Origin: CBDTYW01 sp965364735
Lineage (GTDB): Bacteria > Actinomycetota > Nitriliruptoria > Nitriliruptorales > Nitriliruptoraceae
NCBI GenBank assembly: GCA_965364735.1
Contig: CBDTYW010000033.1
Location: 1-20,038, forward strand
Direction: 5' to 3'
Length of the DNA: 20,038 nucleotides
Position numbers and translations under genes: made by a program. The notes below the pieces were generated by a model, which was not told the origin of the DNA, made no database searches, and saw only the letters and a program-made list of their open reading frames with translations. Below are positions 1-6,948 of the stretch, piece after piece (the stretch's first letter is position 1; every line of letters starts with the position of its first letter).

Positions 1-198
1 CGCGACCTCTACGCGGCGGGCCGCGACCTGCTCGGCCCGGCCGCGAACGTCCGCAGCCCCGAGGCCTCGCCCTTGGACGACGCCGAGGGTTGGTGGAGCC
101 GTTACTGGTTCTCGCGCACCGCGACGATCTACGCCGGAACCTCCGAGATCCAGCGCTCGATCATCGCGCGCCGGGTTCTCGGCCTGCCGAAGGGATGA
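1..198 (+). CDS. Acyl-CoA dehydrogenase, C-terminal fragment (cut by window edge)
   Basis: The frame is open from base 1 to a TGA at 196-198 and encodes the last 65 residues of a FadE-type acyl-CoA dehydrogenase, an FAD enzyme that introduces the alpha-beta double bond into acyl-CoA. The diagnostic tail is TIYAGTSEIQRSIIARRVLG near the end. In medium-chain acyl-CoA dehydrogenase the residue before GTS is the catalytic Glu (YEGTS); here it is Ala (YAGTS). If the enzyme is active, the base must therefore lie elsewhere, as in isovaleryl-CoA dehydrogenase and several actinobacterial steroid FadE proteins. The next gene is another acyl-CoA dehydrogenase starting within a few bases of this stop, so the two may form an alpha2beta2 heterotetramer like the mycobacterial ChsE enzymes (inference). 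The family assignment is firm; the substrate is not visible. Confidence 0.9.
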   Translation, partial: RDLYAAGRDLLGPAANVRSPEASPLDDAEGWWSRYWFSRTATIYAGTSEIQRSIIARRVLGLPKG

Positions 199-200
199 CG

Positions 201-1232
201 ATGAGCACCCCGACCAGCGGCATCGCGCCGGAGTTCACCGAGGAGCAGCTCGCGCTCGGCGAGATGTCCCGCGACCTGTTCGACAAGCTCGCGACGCCGG
301 CGGTGCTGCGGGCGATCATCGACGGCGCTGACACCGACGCCGCATCGCGTTGGCGCCAGATCTCCGAGGTCGGCCTCGCGGGCATCGGTGTCGTGCCGGA
401 GCACGGCGGCATGGACGGCGACACCCGCGACCTCCAGCTCGTGCTCGAGGCTGCGGGCCGCTCGGCGCTGCCGGACCTCGTCAGCGCGACCATCGCCGTC
501 GCCGCGCCGGTCATCGGCGCCCACGCTCCGACGGAGGTTGCCGGGGACTGGCTCCCGCGGATCACCAGCGGGAACATGCGCATGGCGCTGGCGCTGGACC
601 CGGATGGGTTCGTGAGCGGACTCGACGTCGCCGACGGCGTGCTCACCACCCGCGGCGACGCCCTCATCGCGGTCGTGGTCGAGGACCTCGACGTCACCGC
701 GCTGCGCCCCGAGGACGCGACGCGTTCGGTCTCGTTGATCCGGATGGCCGACGACGCCGGCGCGACCGTCGGCGGCGCGGACGCGATCGCCGAAGCGGTC
801 GACCGCGCGATCCACGCCAGCGCGGCTGAGCTGCTGGGCGTCTGCCAGCGACTCCTCGACGACACGGTCGAGTACGCGAAGCTGCGCAAGCAGTTCGACA
901 CCCCGATCGGCGCGTTCCAGGCGATCCAGCACACGCTCGCCGACATGTTCGTCGCGGTCGAGGCGAGCACCTCGATCGTGCGCGCCGCGGCACGCTCGAT
1001 CGCTGTCGGCAACGCTGAGCAGCGCGCCCACGCCGTCCGCATCGCGAAGGTCGCGGTCTGTGAGGCCTGGGCACGCGTGGACCGCGATGCGCTGCAGCTG
1101 CACGGCGGCATCGGCTTCACGTGGGAGCACGACCTCCACCTCTGGCTGAAGCGCGGCGCCGCGCTCGCCGCGCAGCACGGAGGTGCCCGCGAGCACCGCG
1201 CGTGGCTCTCCGCCAACGCCGTCCCGAACTGA
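201..1232 (+). CDS. Acyl-CoA dehydrogenase family protein, short subunit type
   Basis: A 343-residue FadE-family flavoprotein, short for the family (about 380-400). The N-terminal helical domain begins FTEEQLALGEMSRDLF. The C-terminal helical domain carries YAKLRKQFDTPIGAFQ from about residue 225 and QLHGGIGFTWEHDL at about 299-312, both standard FAD/dimer-interface motifs. The chain ends soon after, with no GTSE-type tail and no visible catalytic Glu there, as in the partner subunit of heteromeric actinobacterial acyl-CoA dehydrogenases. I chose ATG 201 because AAGGG at 190-194 lies 6 bases upstream. ATG 195 overlaps the previous stop (ATGA) and is the alternative, but it leaves no room for a ribosome site. 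It probably works with the preceding gene product in beta-oxidation of a bulky acyl-CoA. Family certain, pairing inferred. Confidence 0.9.
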   Translation: MSTPTSGIAPEFTEEQLALGEMSRDLFDKLATPAVLRAIIDGADTDAASRWRQISEVGLAGIGVVPEHGGMDGDTRDLQLVLEAAGRSALPDLVSATIAVAAPVIGAHAPTEVAGDWLPRITSGNMRMALALDPDGFVSGLDVADGVLTTRGDALIAVVVEDLDVTALRPEDATRSVSLIRMADDAGATVGGADAIAEAVDRAIHASAAELLGVCQRLLDDTVEYAKLRKQFDTPIGAFQAIQHTLADMFVAVEASTSIVRAAARSIAVGNAEQRAHAVRIAKVAVCEAWARVDRDALQLHGGIGFTWEHDLHLWLKRGAALAAQHGGAREHRAWLSANAVPN

Positions 1233-1251
1233 CCTCTCGCAGGAGCACCCC

Positions 1252-2151
1252 ATGACCATCGACCTCGACGGGCGCGTCGTCGCCATCACCGGTGCTGCCG
1301 GCGGCCTCGGCAGCGCCTACGCGAAGCTCCTCGCGGCGCGCGGCGCGCGCCTCGTCCTCAACGACATCGGGGCGTCGCGCGACGGCTCCGGCTTCGACCC
1401 GACGATCATCGACGGGGTCGTCGACGCGGCCACGCAGGTCGGCGCTGAGGCCGTCGGGGACTCCGGGGACATGTCGGACCCGGAGGATGCGAACGCGTTC
1501 ATCGCCAAGGGCATCGCGACGTTCGGGCGCATCGACGCGCTGGTCAACTCCGGCGGCCTTCTGCGCGACCGGATGTTCGTCGGGATGTCGATCGACGAGT
1601 TCGACGCCGTCATCCGCGGCCACCTGCGCTCGCACTTCTGCCCGTCGCAGGCGCTCGCTGCCCACTGGCGCGCCGAGTCCAAGGCCGGCAACGAGAGCGA
1701 CCGCAGCCTGGTGTTCACCACCTCGAACGCCGGCCTCTTCGCCCAGCCCGGGCAGTCGAACTACGCCGCCGCGAAGGCCGGGATCGCCGGGCTCGCGGTG
1801 ACGCTGGCCGACGAGCTCGAGCGCTACGGCGTCCGGGTGAACTCGCTGTCGCCCGCGGCGCGCACCCGCATGACGACAGCCGTCCCGGCGATGGCCGACA
1901 TGGTCGCCGCGCCGGAGGACGCCGACGCGTTCGACACCTTCGATCCGGTGCACGTCGCCGAGGTCGTCGCGTGGCTCGTGAGCCCGCAGTGCGACGCGAC
2001 CGGGCAGACGTTCTTCATCCGCGGACAGGAGCTCAAGGTCGTGCGTGGCTGGCGCTATGCCGACGAGCTGCACGCGGACGATGGCTGGACCGCCGACTCG
2101 ATCCAGGCACAGTTCGCCGGACGTGACTGGGAACGGACCCCTCGTGCCTGA
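1252..2151 (+). CDS. Short-chain dehydrogenase (3-hydroxyacyl-CoA dehydrogenase-like, HSD17B4/Rv3548c type)
   Basis: A 299-residue classical SDR that probably oxidises a 3-hydroxyacyl-CoA with NAD(P)+. The Rossmann motif TGAAGGLG is at residues 13-20, followed by LVLNDIGASRDG, a segment typical of the multifunctional-enzyme-2/17-beta-HSD4 group. The active site shows Ser158, Tyr171 and Lys175 (SNYAAAK) in the usual spacing. The NNAG motif is altered to NSGG at about 99-102 but keeps its Asn. The C-terminus is extended by about 40 residues after the usual SDR end. AGGAG at 1241-1245 lies 6 bases before the ATG, which fixes the start. It follows the acyl-CoA dehydrogenase by 19 bases and overlaps the next SDR by 8 bases, so the genes are co-transcribed. 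It resembles SDRs of the mycobacterial cholesterol regulon; the exact substrate is unknown. Confidence 0.87.
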   Translation: MTIDLDGRVVAITGAAGGLGSAYAKLLAARGARLVLNDIGASRDGSGFDPTIIDGVVDAATQVGAEAVGDSGDMSDPEDANAFIAKGIATFGRIDALVNSGGLLRDRMFVGMSIDEFDAVIRGHLRSHFCPSQALAAHWRAESKAGNESDRSLVFTTSNAGLFAQPGQSNYAAAKAGIAGLAVTLADELERYGVRVNSLSPAARTRMTTAVPAMADMVAAPEDADAFDTFDPVHVAEVVAWLVSPQCDATGQTFFIRGQELKVVRGWRYADELHADDGWTADSIQAQFAGRDWERTPRA

Positions 2152-2938
2152 CGCCACCGCACCGGGATCACCCGAGGGCCACGGGCTGCTGGCGGGCCGC
2201 AAGGTCGTCGTGACCGCCGCGGCCGGCACGGGGATCGGGTTCTCCACCGCCGTGCGCCTCGCCAAGGAGGGCGCGACGGTCTGCATCTCCGACCATCACG
2301 AGCGTCGCCTCGGTGAAGCGCTCGAGCGACTCAACGCCGAGGCGCCTGCGGCCCAGGGCGACCACATCGCCATCGTCTGCAACGTGACGGACGAGGTCGG
2401 CGTGCAGTCGCTGTTCGCCGGAGCAGTGGCGCAGCTCGGCGGGCTCGACGTCGTCGTGAACAACGCCGGCCTCGGGGGAGAGGTCGCGCTCGCGGACATG
2501 ACCGATGACCAGTGGAACGTCGTCATCGACGTGACGCTCACCGGGACGATGCGCTGCACGCGCGCGGCGGTCACGACGCTCCGCGGCCAGGGCGGCGGGA
2601 TCATCATCAACAACGCCAGCGTCCTCGGATGGCGCGCCCAGCCCGGCCAGTCGCACTACGCGGCCGCGAAGGCCGGAGTCATGGCGCTGACGCGTTGCGT
2701 CGCGGTCGAGGAGGCGCCGAACGGCATCCGCGTCAACGCGGTCGCCCCGAGCCTGGCGATGCATCCGTTCCTCGCGAAGGTCACCTCGCCGGAGCTGCTC
2801 ACGGAGCTCGAGGCCAAGGAGGCCTACGGCCGCGCAGCGACGGTCGAGGAGATCGCCAACGTCATCGCGTTCCTCGCCTCCGACTACTCGACCTACATGA
2901 CCGGCGAGATCGTCAGCGTCTCGTCCCAGCGCGCCTGA
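2144..2938 (+). CDS. Short-chain dehydrogenase, IpdF (Rv3559c)-like
   Basis: A 264-residue SDR. The cofactor motif is the unusual TAAAGTGIG (24-32) in place of TGxxxGxG, followed by ISDHHERRLGE. The other SDR elements are NNAGLGG from about 106, Ser159, Tyr172 and Lys176 (SHYAAAK). TAAAGTGIG plus HERRLGE are, from memory, shared with mycobacterial IpdF (Rv3559c), which acts on the CoA ester of the steroid C/D-ring intermediate. A 3-hydroxyacyl-CoA or related alcohol dehydrogenase role in ring or side-chain degradation is therefore plausible. The GTG at 2144 is chosen because GGA at about 2135-2137 lies 6 bases upstream and the start overlaps the previous stop by 8 bases, suggesting translational coupling. 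A longer reading from GTG 2045 would run deep into the previous gene and is unlikely. The SDR call is firm; the orthology is moderate. Confidence 0.85.
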   Translation: MPDATAPGSPEGHGLLAGRKVVVTAAAGTGIGFSTAVRLAKEGATVCISDHHERRLGEALERLNAEAPAAQGDHIAIVCNVTDEVGVQSLFAGAVAQLGGLDVVVNNAGLGGEVALADMTDDQWNVVIDVTLTGTMRCTRAAVTTLRGQGGGIIINNASVLGWRAQPGQSHYAAAKAGVMALTRCVAVEEAPNGIRVNAVAPSLAMHPFLAKVTSPELLTELEAKEAYGRAATVEEIANVIAFLASDYSTYMTGEIVSVSSQRA

Positions 2939-2947
2939 GGAGCCAGC

Positions 2948-3406
2948 ATGCCGAAGATCCTTGACGGCCCCGACGCGGTCCGCGCGGCGGTCGGTGATCG
3001 GCTCGGGGTGAGCGACTGGGTGGAGATCACGCAGGCGCGGATCGACGAGTTCGCCTCGGCGACGGGTGATCGCCAGTGGATCCACGTCGACCCGGAGCGC
3101 GCCTCCGCGGAGTCGCCGTTCGGCTCGACGATCGCGCACGGCTATCTGACGCTGGCGCTGACCAACCAGTTCCTCCCCGAGATCGTCGAGGTCCGGGGGT
3201 TCTCGATGGGCGTGAACTACGGGACGAACAAGGTTCGATTCCCGAGCGCCGTCCCGGTCGGGGCGCGGGTGCGGGGCGTGGTCGACCTGACCTCGGTCGA
3301 CGACGTGAAGGGCGGCATCCAGACGGTGATGACGATCACGGTCGAGATCGAGGGCCAGGATCGTCCGGGCTGCGTCGTCGAGGCGATCAGCCGGTACGTC
3401 CTCTGA
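2948..3406 (+). CDS. MaoC/NodN-family (R)-specific enoyl-CoA hydratase (HtdZ-like)
   Basis: A 152-residue single hot-dog protein of the MaoC dehydratase family, which hydrates trans-2-enoyl-CoA to the (3R)-hydroxyacyl-CoA. The hydratase-2 signature is clear: ATGDRQWIHVDPERA (39-53) followed by FGSTIAHGYLTLAL (58-71). Asp41 and His46 are the expected catalytic pair, with the same 5-residue spacing as in PhaJ. The mid region VNYGTNKVRFPSAVPVG is typical of the NodN/HtdZ (Rv0130) branch. AGGAG (2938-2942) partly overlaps the upstream TGA and lies 5 bases before the ATG. It completes a dehydrogenase-hydratase-SDR set and is the last gene of the first plus-strand operon. Family and catalytic residues are seen directly; the partnership with the upstream FadE and SDR proteins is inferred. 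Confidence 0.9.
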   Translation: MPKILDGPDAVRAAVGDRLGVSDWVEITQARIDEFASATGDRQWIHVDPERASAESPFGSTIAHGYLTLALTNQFLPEIVEVRGFSMGVNYGTNKVRFPSAVPVGARVRGVVDLTSVDDVKGGIQTVMTITVEIEGQDRPGCVVEAISRYVL

Positions 3407-3434
3407 TCCGGGTGCGTTCTGAGCGCAGCGGAGA

Positions 3435-3454
3435 GCGCGGCACCTTCTCCGCGC
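3435..3454 (+). terminator. GC-rich hairpin after the MaoC gene (possible terminator)
   Basis: GCGCGG (3435-3440) pairs with CCGCGC (3449-3454) across an 8-base loop. The same stretch can alternatively pair GCGGAG with CTCCGC. It lies about 30 bases after the MaoC stop. No T-tract follows, so a factor-independent terminator is weakly supported; high-GC actinobacteria often use tail-less hairpins. Confidence 0.3.
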
Positions 3455-3519
3455 AGCGTCGTGCCAGGCTTCGTCATCTCGCGTTGCGCCGTGACATCCA
3501 CGTCGATCTCCGGTTGATT

Positions 3520-3540
3520 CTGCGAACACATCGTTTGCAG
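3520..3540. promoter_or_regulatory. Imperfect 21-bp dyad, candidate operator
   Basis: CTGCGAAC (3520-3527) and GTTTGCAG (3533-3540) form 8-bp arms with one mismatch around a 5-base spacer. It lies about 45 bases upstream of the -10-like TAGACT, where a TetR- or GntR-type regulator could bind. The AAC..GTT core recalls but does not match the KstR consensus, because the spacing differs. No regulator gene is in the window. Confidence 0.4.
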
Positions 3541-3584
3541 TTGTGAACGCAGTTTCGTTCTGGCGATCAGTCCCCTCGACGGTC

Positions 3585-3590
3585 TAGACT
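3585..3590 (+). promoter_or_regulatory. Putative -10 box (TAGACT)
   Basis: TAGACT in the context GGTCTAGACTTCGG is a good sigma-70-like -10 hexamer in otherwise GC-rich DNA, 53 bases before the GTG start at 3643. The -35 region 17-19 bases upstream (about 3560-3567) is poor, so activation by a bound regulator is possible. Weak evidence on its own. Confidence 0.35.
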
Positions 3591-3605
3591 TCGGTCCATC
3601 AGCGC

Positions 3606-3624
3606 GACGCCGCGTCTCGGCGTC
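3606..3624 (+). promoter_or_regulatory. 5'-UTR stem-loop just upstream of the ribosome site
   Basis: GACGCC (3606-3611) and GGCGTC (3619-3624) form a perfect 6-bp stem with a 7-base loop, ending 6 bases before the GGAGG of the next gene. If TAGACT at 3585 is the -10 box, this hairpin would lie in the first 30 bases of the leader RNA and could stabilise it or affect initiation. It may also be chance in GC-rich DNA. Confidence 0.3.
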
Positions 3625-3642
3625 CAACGAGGAGGCATTCAC

Positions 3643-4767
3643 GTGGAGTTCGGCATCTTCCTGCAGGGGCACACGCCCGACCATCGCGTCGCGGAGAACC
3701 CGAACTACGAGTCCTACGTGTTGCTGCGTGAGATCGAGGTGGCGGTCGCCGCCGACAAGGCCGGCTTCAAGTACTGCTGGATGTCCGAGCACCACTTCCT
3801 CGAGGAGTACTCCCACACCTCGGCATCCGGGAGCCTCCTGGCGTTCATCGCCGCGAAGACCGAGCAGATGCACGTCGCGACGGGCATCCGCAACCTCCAC
3901 CCGACGGTGAACCATCCCATCCGCGTCGCGGAGGAGGCCGCCACGATGGACATCATCACCGGCGGTCGGTTCGAGCTCGGGACGGGACGGGGCGCCGGCC
4001 AGCACGAGGTCCACGGCTTCGACATCGACTCGGCCGACGAGACCGAGCCGATGTGGCGCGAGGCCATCACCGAGCTGCCGAAGATGTGGCGCGAGACCGA
4101 GTACTCGCACGAGGACGGCGTGCACTTCCGCGTCCCCGGCAAGCGCAACGTCCTGCCGAAGCCGCTGGGACCGTCGCACCCGCCGCTGTGGGTCGCGGCA
4201 GGATCGCCCGACACCTTCGTCAAGGCCGGCGAGATGGGACTCGGCGTCATCGGCTTCTCGATCGGCTCGATCGACTCCATCGCCAAGAAGGTCGCCGCCT
4301 ACAAGGACGGGATCTCGCGCGCCGAGCCGGTCGGTGACTGGATCAACGACAACATCATGACCACGACCACCGCGATCGTGATGGAGGACGGCCAGAAGGC
4401 TCGTGAGGCCGCCACGAAGGCGGGCCTCAGCCTGCTGCACGCCGGCGTCTACCGCTACCACTCGACGATGCCGCGCCCCGACTACGTCCCGACCTGGCCC
4501 GAGCGTCTCCCGGAGCCGGACCTCGACACGATCGAGTTCATGATCGAGGGCGGGTTCATGTTCTGTGGCGACCCGGACGAGGTCACCCAGCAGATGAAGC
4601 GCGCCGAGGCCACCGGCGTCGACCAGGTCTCGATCTCGCTCGCCATCGACATGCCGCAGGAGGTTGCGCTCGAGACCGTGCGCCTCATGGGCGAGCACGT
4701 CATCCCGGTCTTCGACACCGACCCCGAGCACCGCACCACGAAGCAGCGTCGCGAGCAGAACACCTGA
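3643..4767 (+). CDS. Luciferase-like (LLM class) flavin-dependent oxidoreductase
   Basis: A 374-residue TIM-barrel protein of the bacterial luciferase-like monooxygenase class, which uses reduced FMN or F420. The N-terminus MEFGIFLQGH is the first barrel strand. SEHHF is at residues 48-52, and the family signature TMDIITGGRFELGTGRG is at about 101-117. PLWVAAGSPDTF and the C-terminal GDPDEVTQQM segment (flow control of the barrel, typical of the family) are also present. The start is a GTG with GGAGG 7 bases upstream. It stands alone after a regulatory spacer and is followed 7 bases later by a SnoaL-fold gene, which is probably coupled to it. A monooxygenase step on a lipid or steroid-like substrate would fit the region, but FMN versus F420 and the substrate cannot be read from the sequence. 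Confidence 0.9.
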   Translation: MEFGIFLQGHTPDHRVAENPNYESYVLLREIEVAVAADKAGFKYCWMSEHHFLEEYSHTSASGSLLAFIAAKTEQMHVATGIRNLHPTVNHPIRVAEEAATMDIITGGRFELGTGRGAGQHEVHGFDIDSADETEPMWREAITELPKMWRETEYSHEDGVHFRVPGKRNVLPKPLGPSHPPLWVAAGSPDTFVKAGEMGLGVIGFSIGSIDSIAKKVAAYKDGISRAEPVGDWINDNIMTTTTAIVMEDGQKAREAATKAGLSLLHAGVYRYHSTMPRPDYVPTWPERLPEPDLDTIEFMIEGGFMFCGDPDEVTQQMKRAEATGVDQVSISLAIDMPQEVALETVRLMGEHVIPVFDTDPEHRTTKQRREQNT

Positions 4768-4774
4768 CGTCGAC

Positions 4775-5227
4775 ATGGATCCCGTCGCCCGCCTCACCGC
4801 GATCGAGGAGATCCGTCGGCTGAAGGCTGCGTACTTCCGGCTGCTCGACACGAAGCAGTACGACGCATGGGCGGGGCTCTTCACGGAGTTCGCGGTGTTC
4901 GACGTGCGCGATGACGCGGAAGAGGCCGGGGTGCACACCGGACGTGCCTCGTGGGTCGCGTTCGTGCGCGCCGGCACGGAGCGCGCCCGCACCGTCCACC
5001 ACGGCCACACGCCCGAGATCGACCTCATCTCCGAGGATGAGGCGACCGGGATCTGGGCGCTGGATGACGTCCTCGAGATGCCTGACGGGAAGGGCGGCCG
5101 GCACGTGATGCAGGGCTCAGGGCACTACCACGAGCGCTACAGGCGCGAGGACGGCCGCTGGCGGATCTCGTCGCTGCGCCTCGAGCGCCTGCGCGTCACG
5201 TTCACCCACGAGCCCGCGAAGCGCTGA
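4775..5227 (+). CDS. SnoaL-like (NTF2-fold) protein
   Basis: A 150-residue protein of the SnoaL_4/NTF2-like fold, a cone-shaped alpha+beta barrel used by small hydratases, isomerases and hydroxylase partners. The pattern IRRLKAAYFRLLDTKQYDAW followed by LFTE near the N-terminus, HHGHTPEIDLI in the middle and the final YRREDGRWRISSLRLERL strands are characteristic. The ATG at 4775 is 7 bases after the upstream stop and lacks a clear ribosome site, so translation is probably coupled to the luciferase-like gene. Longer starts would overlap that gene heavily. Proteins of this class often act on polycyclic or steroid-like ligands, which fits the neighbourhood, but the catalytic role is unknown. 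Its stop lies 3 bases from the convergent minus-strand gene. Confidence 0.83.
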   Translation: MDPVARLTAIEEIRRLKAAYFRLLDTKQYDAWAGLFTEFAVFDVRDDAEEAGVHTGRASWVAFVRAGTERARTVHHGHTPEIDLISEDEATGIWALDDVLEMPDGKGGRHVMQGSGHYHERYRREDGRWRISSLRLERLRVTFTHEPAKR

Positions 5228-5230
5228 GGG

Positions 5231-6946
5231 TCATGCGCCGGCGAGCTCGGCCGGGAGCCAGAACCAACGCAGGTGCTCGAAGTCATCGGTGAGCTCCGGC
5301 ATGCCCGGGGTCTCGGAGTACGGGTGCTCGTCGAGGGCCGCGATCAGTCGGTCGGCGAGCGTGAGGTAGTCAGCGAGGCGAGTCGCGGGCGCGGTACGGC
5401 GGAGATCGGTGAAGGTCATGCGACCGTCGACGTAGGAGATGTCGTCGAGGCTCATCGGTGGGTCGACGAGGCCGCTGGCGTGTGTCCAGAGGCCCGTGGC
5501 CGGCTCGAAGCGGTACTGGGGAACCAGACGGTGCCCGTGCGTCGCGACCCACTCCACGGCCGCGAGGATGAAGTCCGCGACGGTGTCGTCGATGAAGTAG
5601 TTGAAGTTCACCCGGACCCAGCCGGGCTTGATGCCCTCGCAGCCGGTGGTGATCTCGCGCTCGAACTCGTGGCTCGTCTCGAGGTCGATGCCGAGGAGCC
5701 GGTGGCCGTACGGGCCCGCGCACGAGCAGCCACCACGGGACTGGATCCCGAAGACGTCGTTGAGCAGCGCGACGACGAGGTTGTGATGGAGGTAGCGCGT
5801 CGAGGACGCGCCGTCCGGTCCGGACGCGCAGTGGCGCACGACGAACGACACGATCGAGAGGCGCTCCGCCGCATGGTTGCCGAGCACCTCGATGCAGTCG
5901 TTGGCTGACCAGCGGCTGATCGCGCGCTGGATCAGCGCATGCTCGCGGGCCGCGATCGTCTCGACGCCGACCGCCTCCTTGAGCTGGAACACGAGCCCGC
6001 AGCGGATCGCCTCGACGATCGCCGGCGTGCCACCCTCCTCGCGGTGCTCGATGCTCGTCAGGTAGGCGTGATCGACCGGGTTCACGTAGGCGACCGTCCC
6101 GCCACCGGGCACGACCGGGACGGTGTTGCTGAAGAGCTCCCGACGGGCGACCAGCACCCCGGGCGTGCCCGGACCGCCGATGAACTTGTGGGGGGAGAGG
6201 AAGATCGCGTCGATGTGGTCGTCGGCGTCGTCGCGACGCATCGCGATCTCGACGTAGGGCGCCGCAGCCGCGTAGTCCCAGAAGGCGAGCGCCCCGTGCT
6301 GGTGCAGGAGCCGGGAGATGCCGCTCACGTCGGTGGTGATGCCGGTGACGTTCGAGGCGGCGCTGAAGGAGCCGATCTTCAGCGGTCGGTCCGCGTACTC
6401 CTCGAGCCGCGCAAGCAGCTGCTCCTGGTCGATGTGGCCGTCCGGATCCTCGGAGATCGTGACGACGTCGCAGATGGACTCCCGCCACGGCACCTCGTTG
6501 GAGTGGTGCTCGTACGGGCCGATGAAGACCACGGGGCGCTGGTCGTCGGGGATGTGTGAGGACAGGCCCCAGGACGCGTCGAGGTCCGCAGGGATCCTCA
6601 GGTTCAGCGCGCCGATGAGGCGGTCGATCGCGCCGGTCGACCCGGAGCCGCAGAACAGCACGACGTGCTCGTCCGGGTCTGCCCCGACGCACTCGCCGAC
6701 GATGCGGCGGGCGTCCTCGCGGAATCGCGTGGTCTGCAGGCCGGTGCCGGAGGACTCGGTGTGCGTGTTGGCGTACATCGGGAGCACCTGCGCCCGGATG
6801 AAGTCCTCGAGGAAGCTGAGGCTGCGTCCCGATGCGGTGTAATCGGCGTAGGTGACCCGCCTCGGGCCGAACGGTCCGCTGACGACGGTGTCGTCGCCGA
6901 TCACCGAGTCGCGGATGAGACCGATCAGCTCGTTCGGAGCGGTCAC
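5231..6946 (-). CDS. Class V PLP-dependent aminotransferase/cysteine desulfurase-like enzyme
   Basis: A 571-residue fold-type I PLP enzyme, longer than SufS (about 406) by a C-terminal extension of roughly 110 residues. SPHKFIGGPGTPG holds the Schiff-base Lys254; FWDYAAAAPYV holds Asp224, which would pair with the pyridine nitrogen. RGGCSCAGP (404-412) aligns with the RAGHHCAQP loop of group II cysteine desulfurases, placing Cys409 at the catalytic Cys position with an extra Cys407. GWVRVNFNYF supplies the carboxylate-binding Arg. The N-terminal VTYADYTASGRSLSF segment marks a little-studied long subfamily. The GTG start at 6946 is separated from the stop of the small peptide gene by only 2 bases, so the two are probably translationally coupled. 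Cysteine or selenocysteine lyase activity is plausible but not proven. A peptide-modifying role is inference. Confidence 0.85.
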   Translation of the reverse strand: MTAPNELIGLIRDSVIGDDTVVSGPFGPRRVTYADYTASGRSLSFLEDFIRAQVLPMYANTHTESSGTGLQTTRFREDARRIVGECVGADPDEHVVLFCGSGSTGAIDRLIGALNLRIPADLDASWGLSSHIPDDQRPVVFIGPYEHHSNEVPWRESICDVVTISEDPDGHIDQEQLLARLEEYADRPLKIGSFSAASNVTGITTDVSGISRLLHQHGALAFWDYAAAAPYVEIAMRRDDADDHIDAIFLSPHKFIGGPGTPGVLVARRELFSNTVPVVPGGGTVAYVNPVDHAYLTSIEHREEGGTPAIVEAIRCGLVFQLKEAVGVETIAAREHALIQRAISRWSANDCIEVLGNHAAERLSIVSFVVRHCASGPDGASSTRYLHHNLVVALLNDVFGIQSRGGCSCAGPYGHRLLGIDLETSHEFEREITTGCEGIKPGWVRVNFNYFIDDTVADFILAAVEWVATHGHRLVPQYRFEPATGLWTHASGLVDPPMSLDDISYVDGRMTFTDLRRTAPATRLADYLTLADRLIAALDEHPYSETPGMPELTDDFEHLRWFWLPAELAGA

Positions 6947-6948
6947 GG

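Larger units (their letters stand above)
3407..3642 (+). promoter_or_regulatory. Intergenic regulatory region before the luciferase-like gene
   Basis: This 236-base gap has no convincing gene and is the only sizeable spacer in the window. It is less GC-rich around 3515-3560 than the flanking genes. In order it holds a GC hairpin near the end of the MaoC gene, an imperfect 21-bp dyad, a -10-like TAGACT, a short stem-loop and a strong ribosome site (GGAGG 3631-3635, 7 bases before GTG 3643). Together these suggest that the first operon ends here and a separately regulated promoter drives the next two genes. No transcript data are available, so the promoter is a proposal. Confidence 0.5.

Noticed and set aside
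3217..5028. Minus-strand open frame of 603 codons across the luciferase-like gene
   Set aside because: It crosses the regulatory spacer and several plus-strand genes with family motifs and has no domain of its own.
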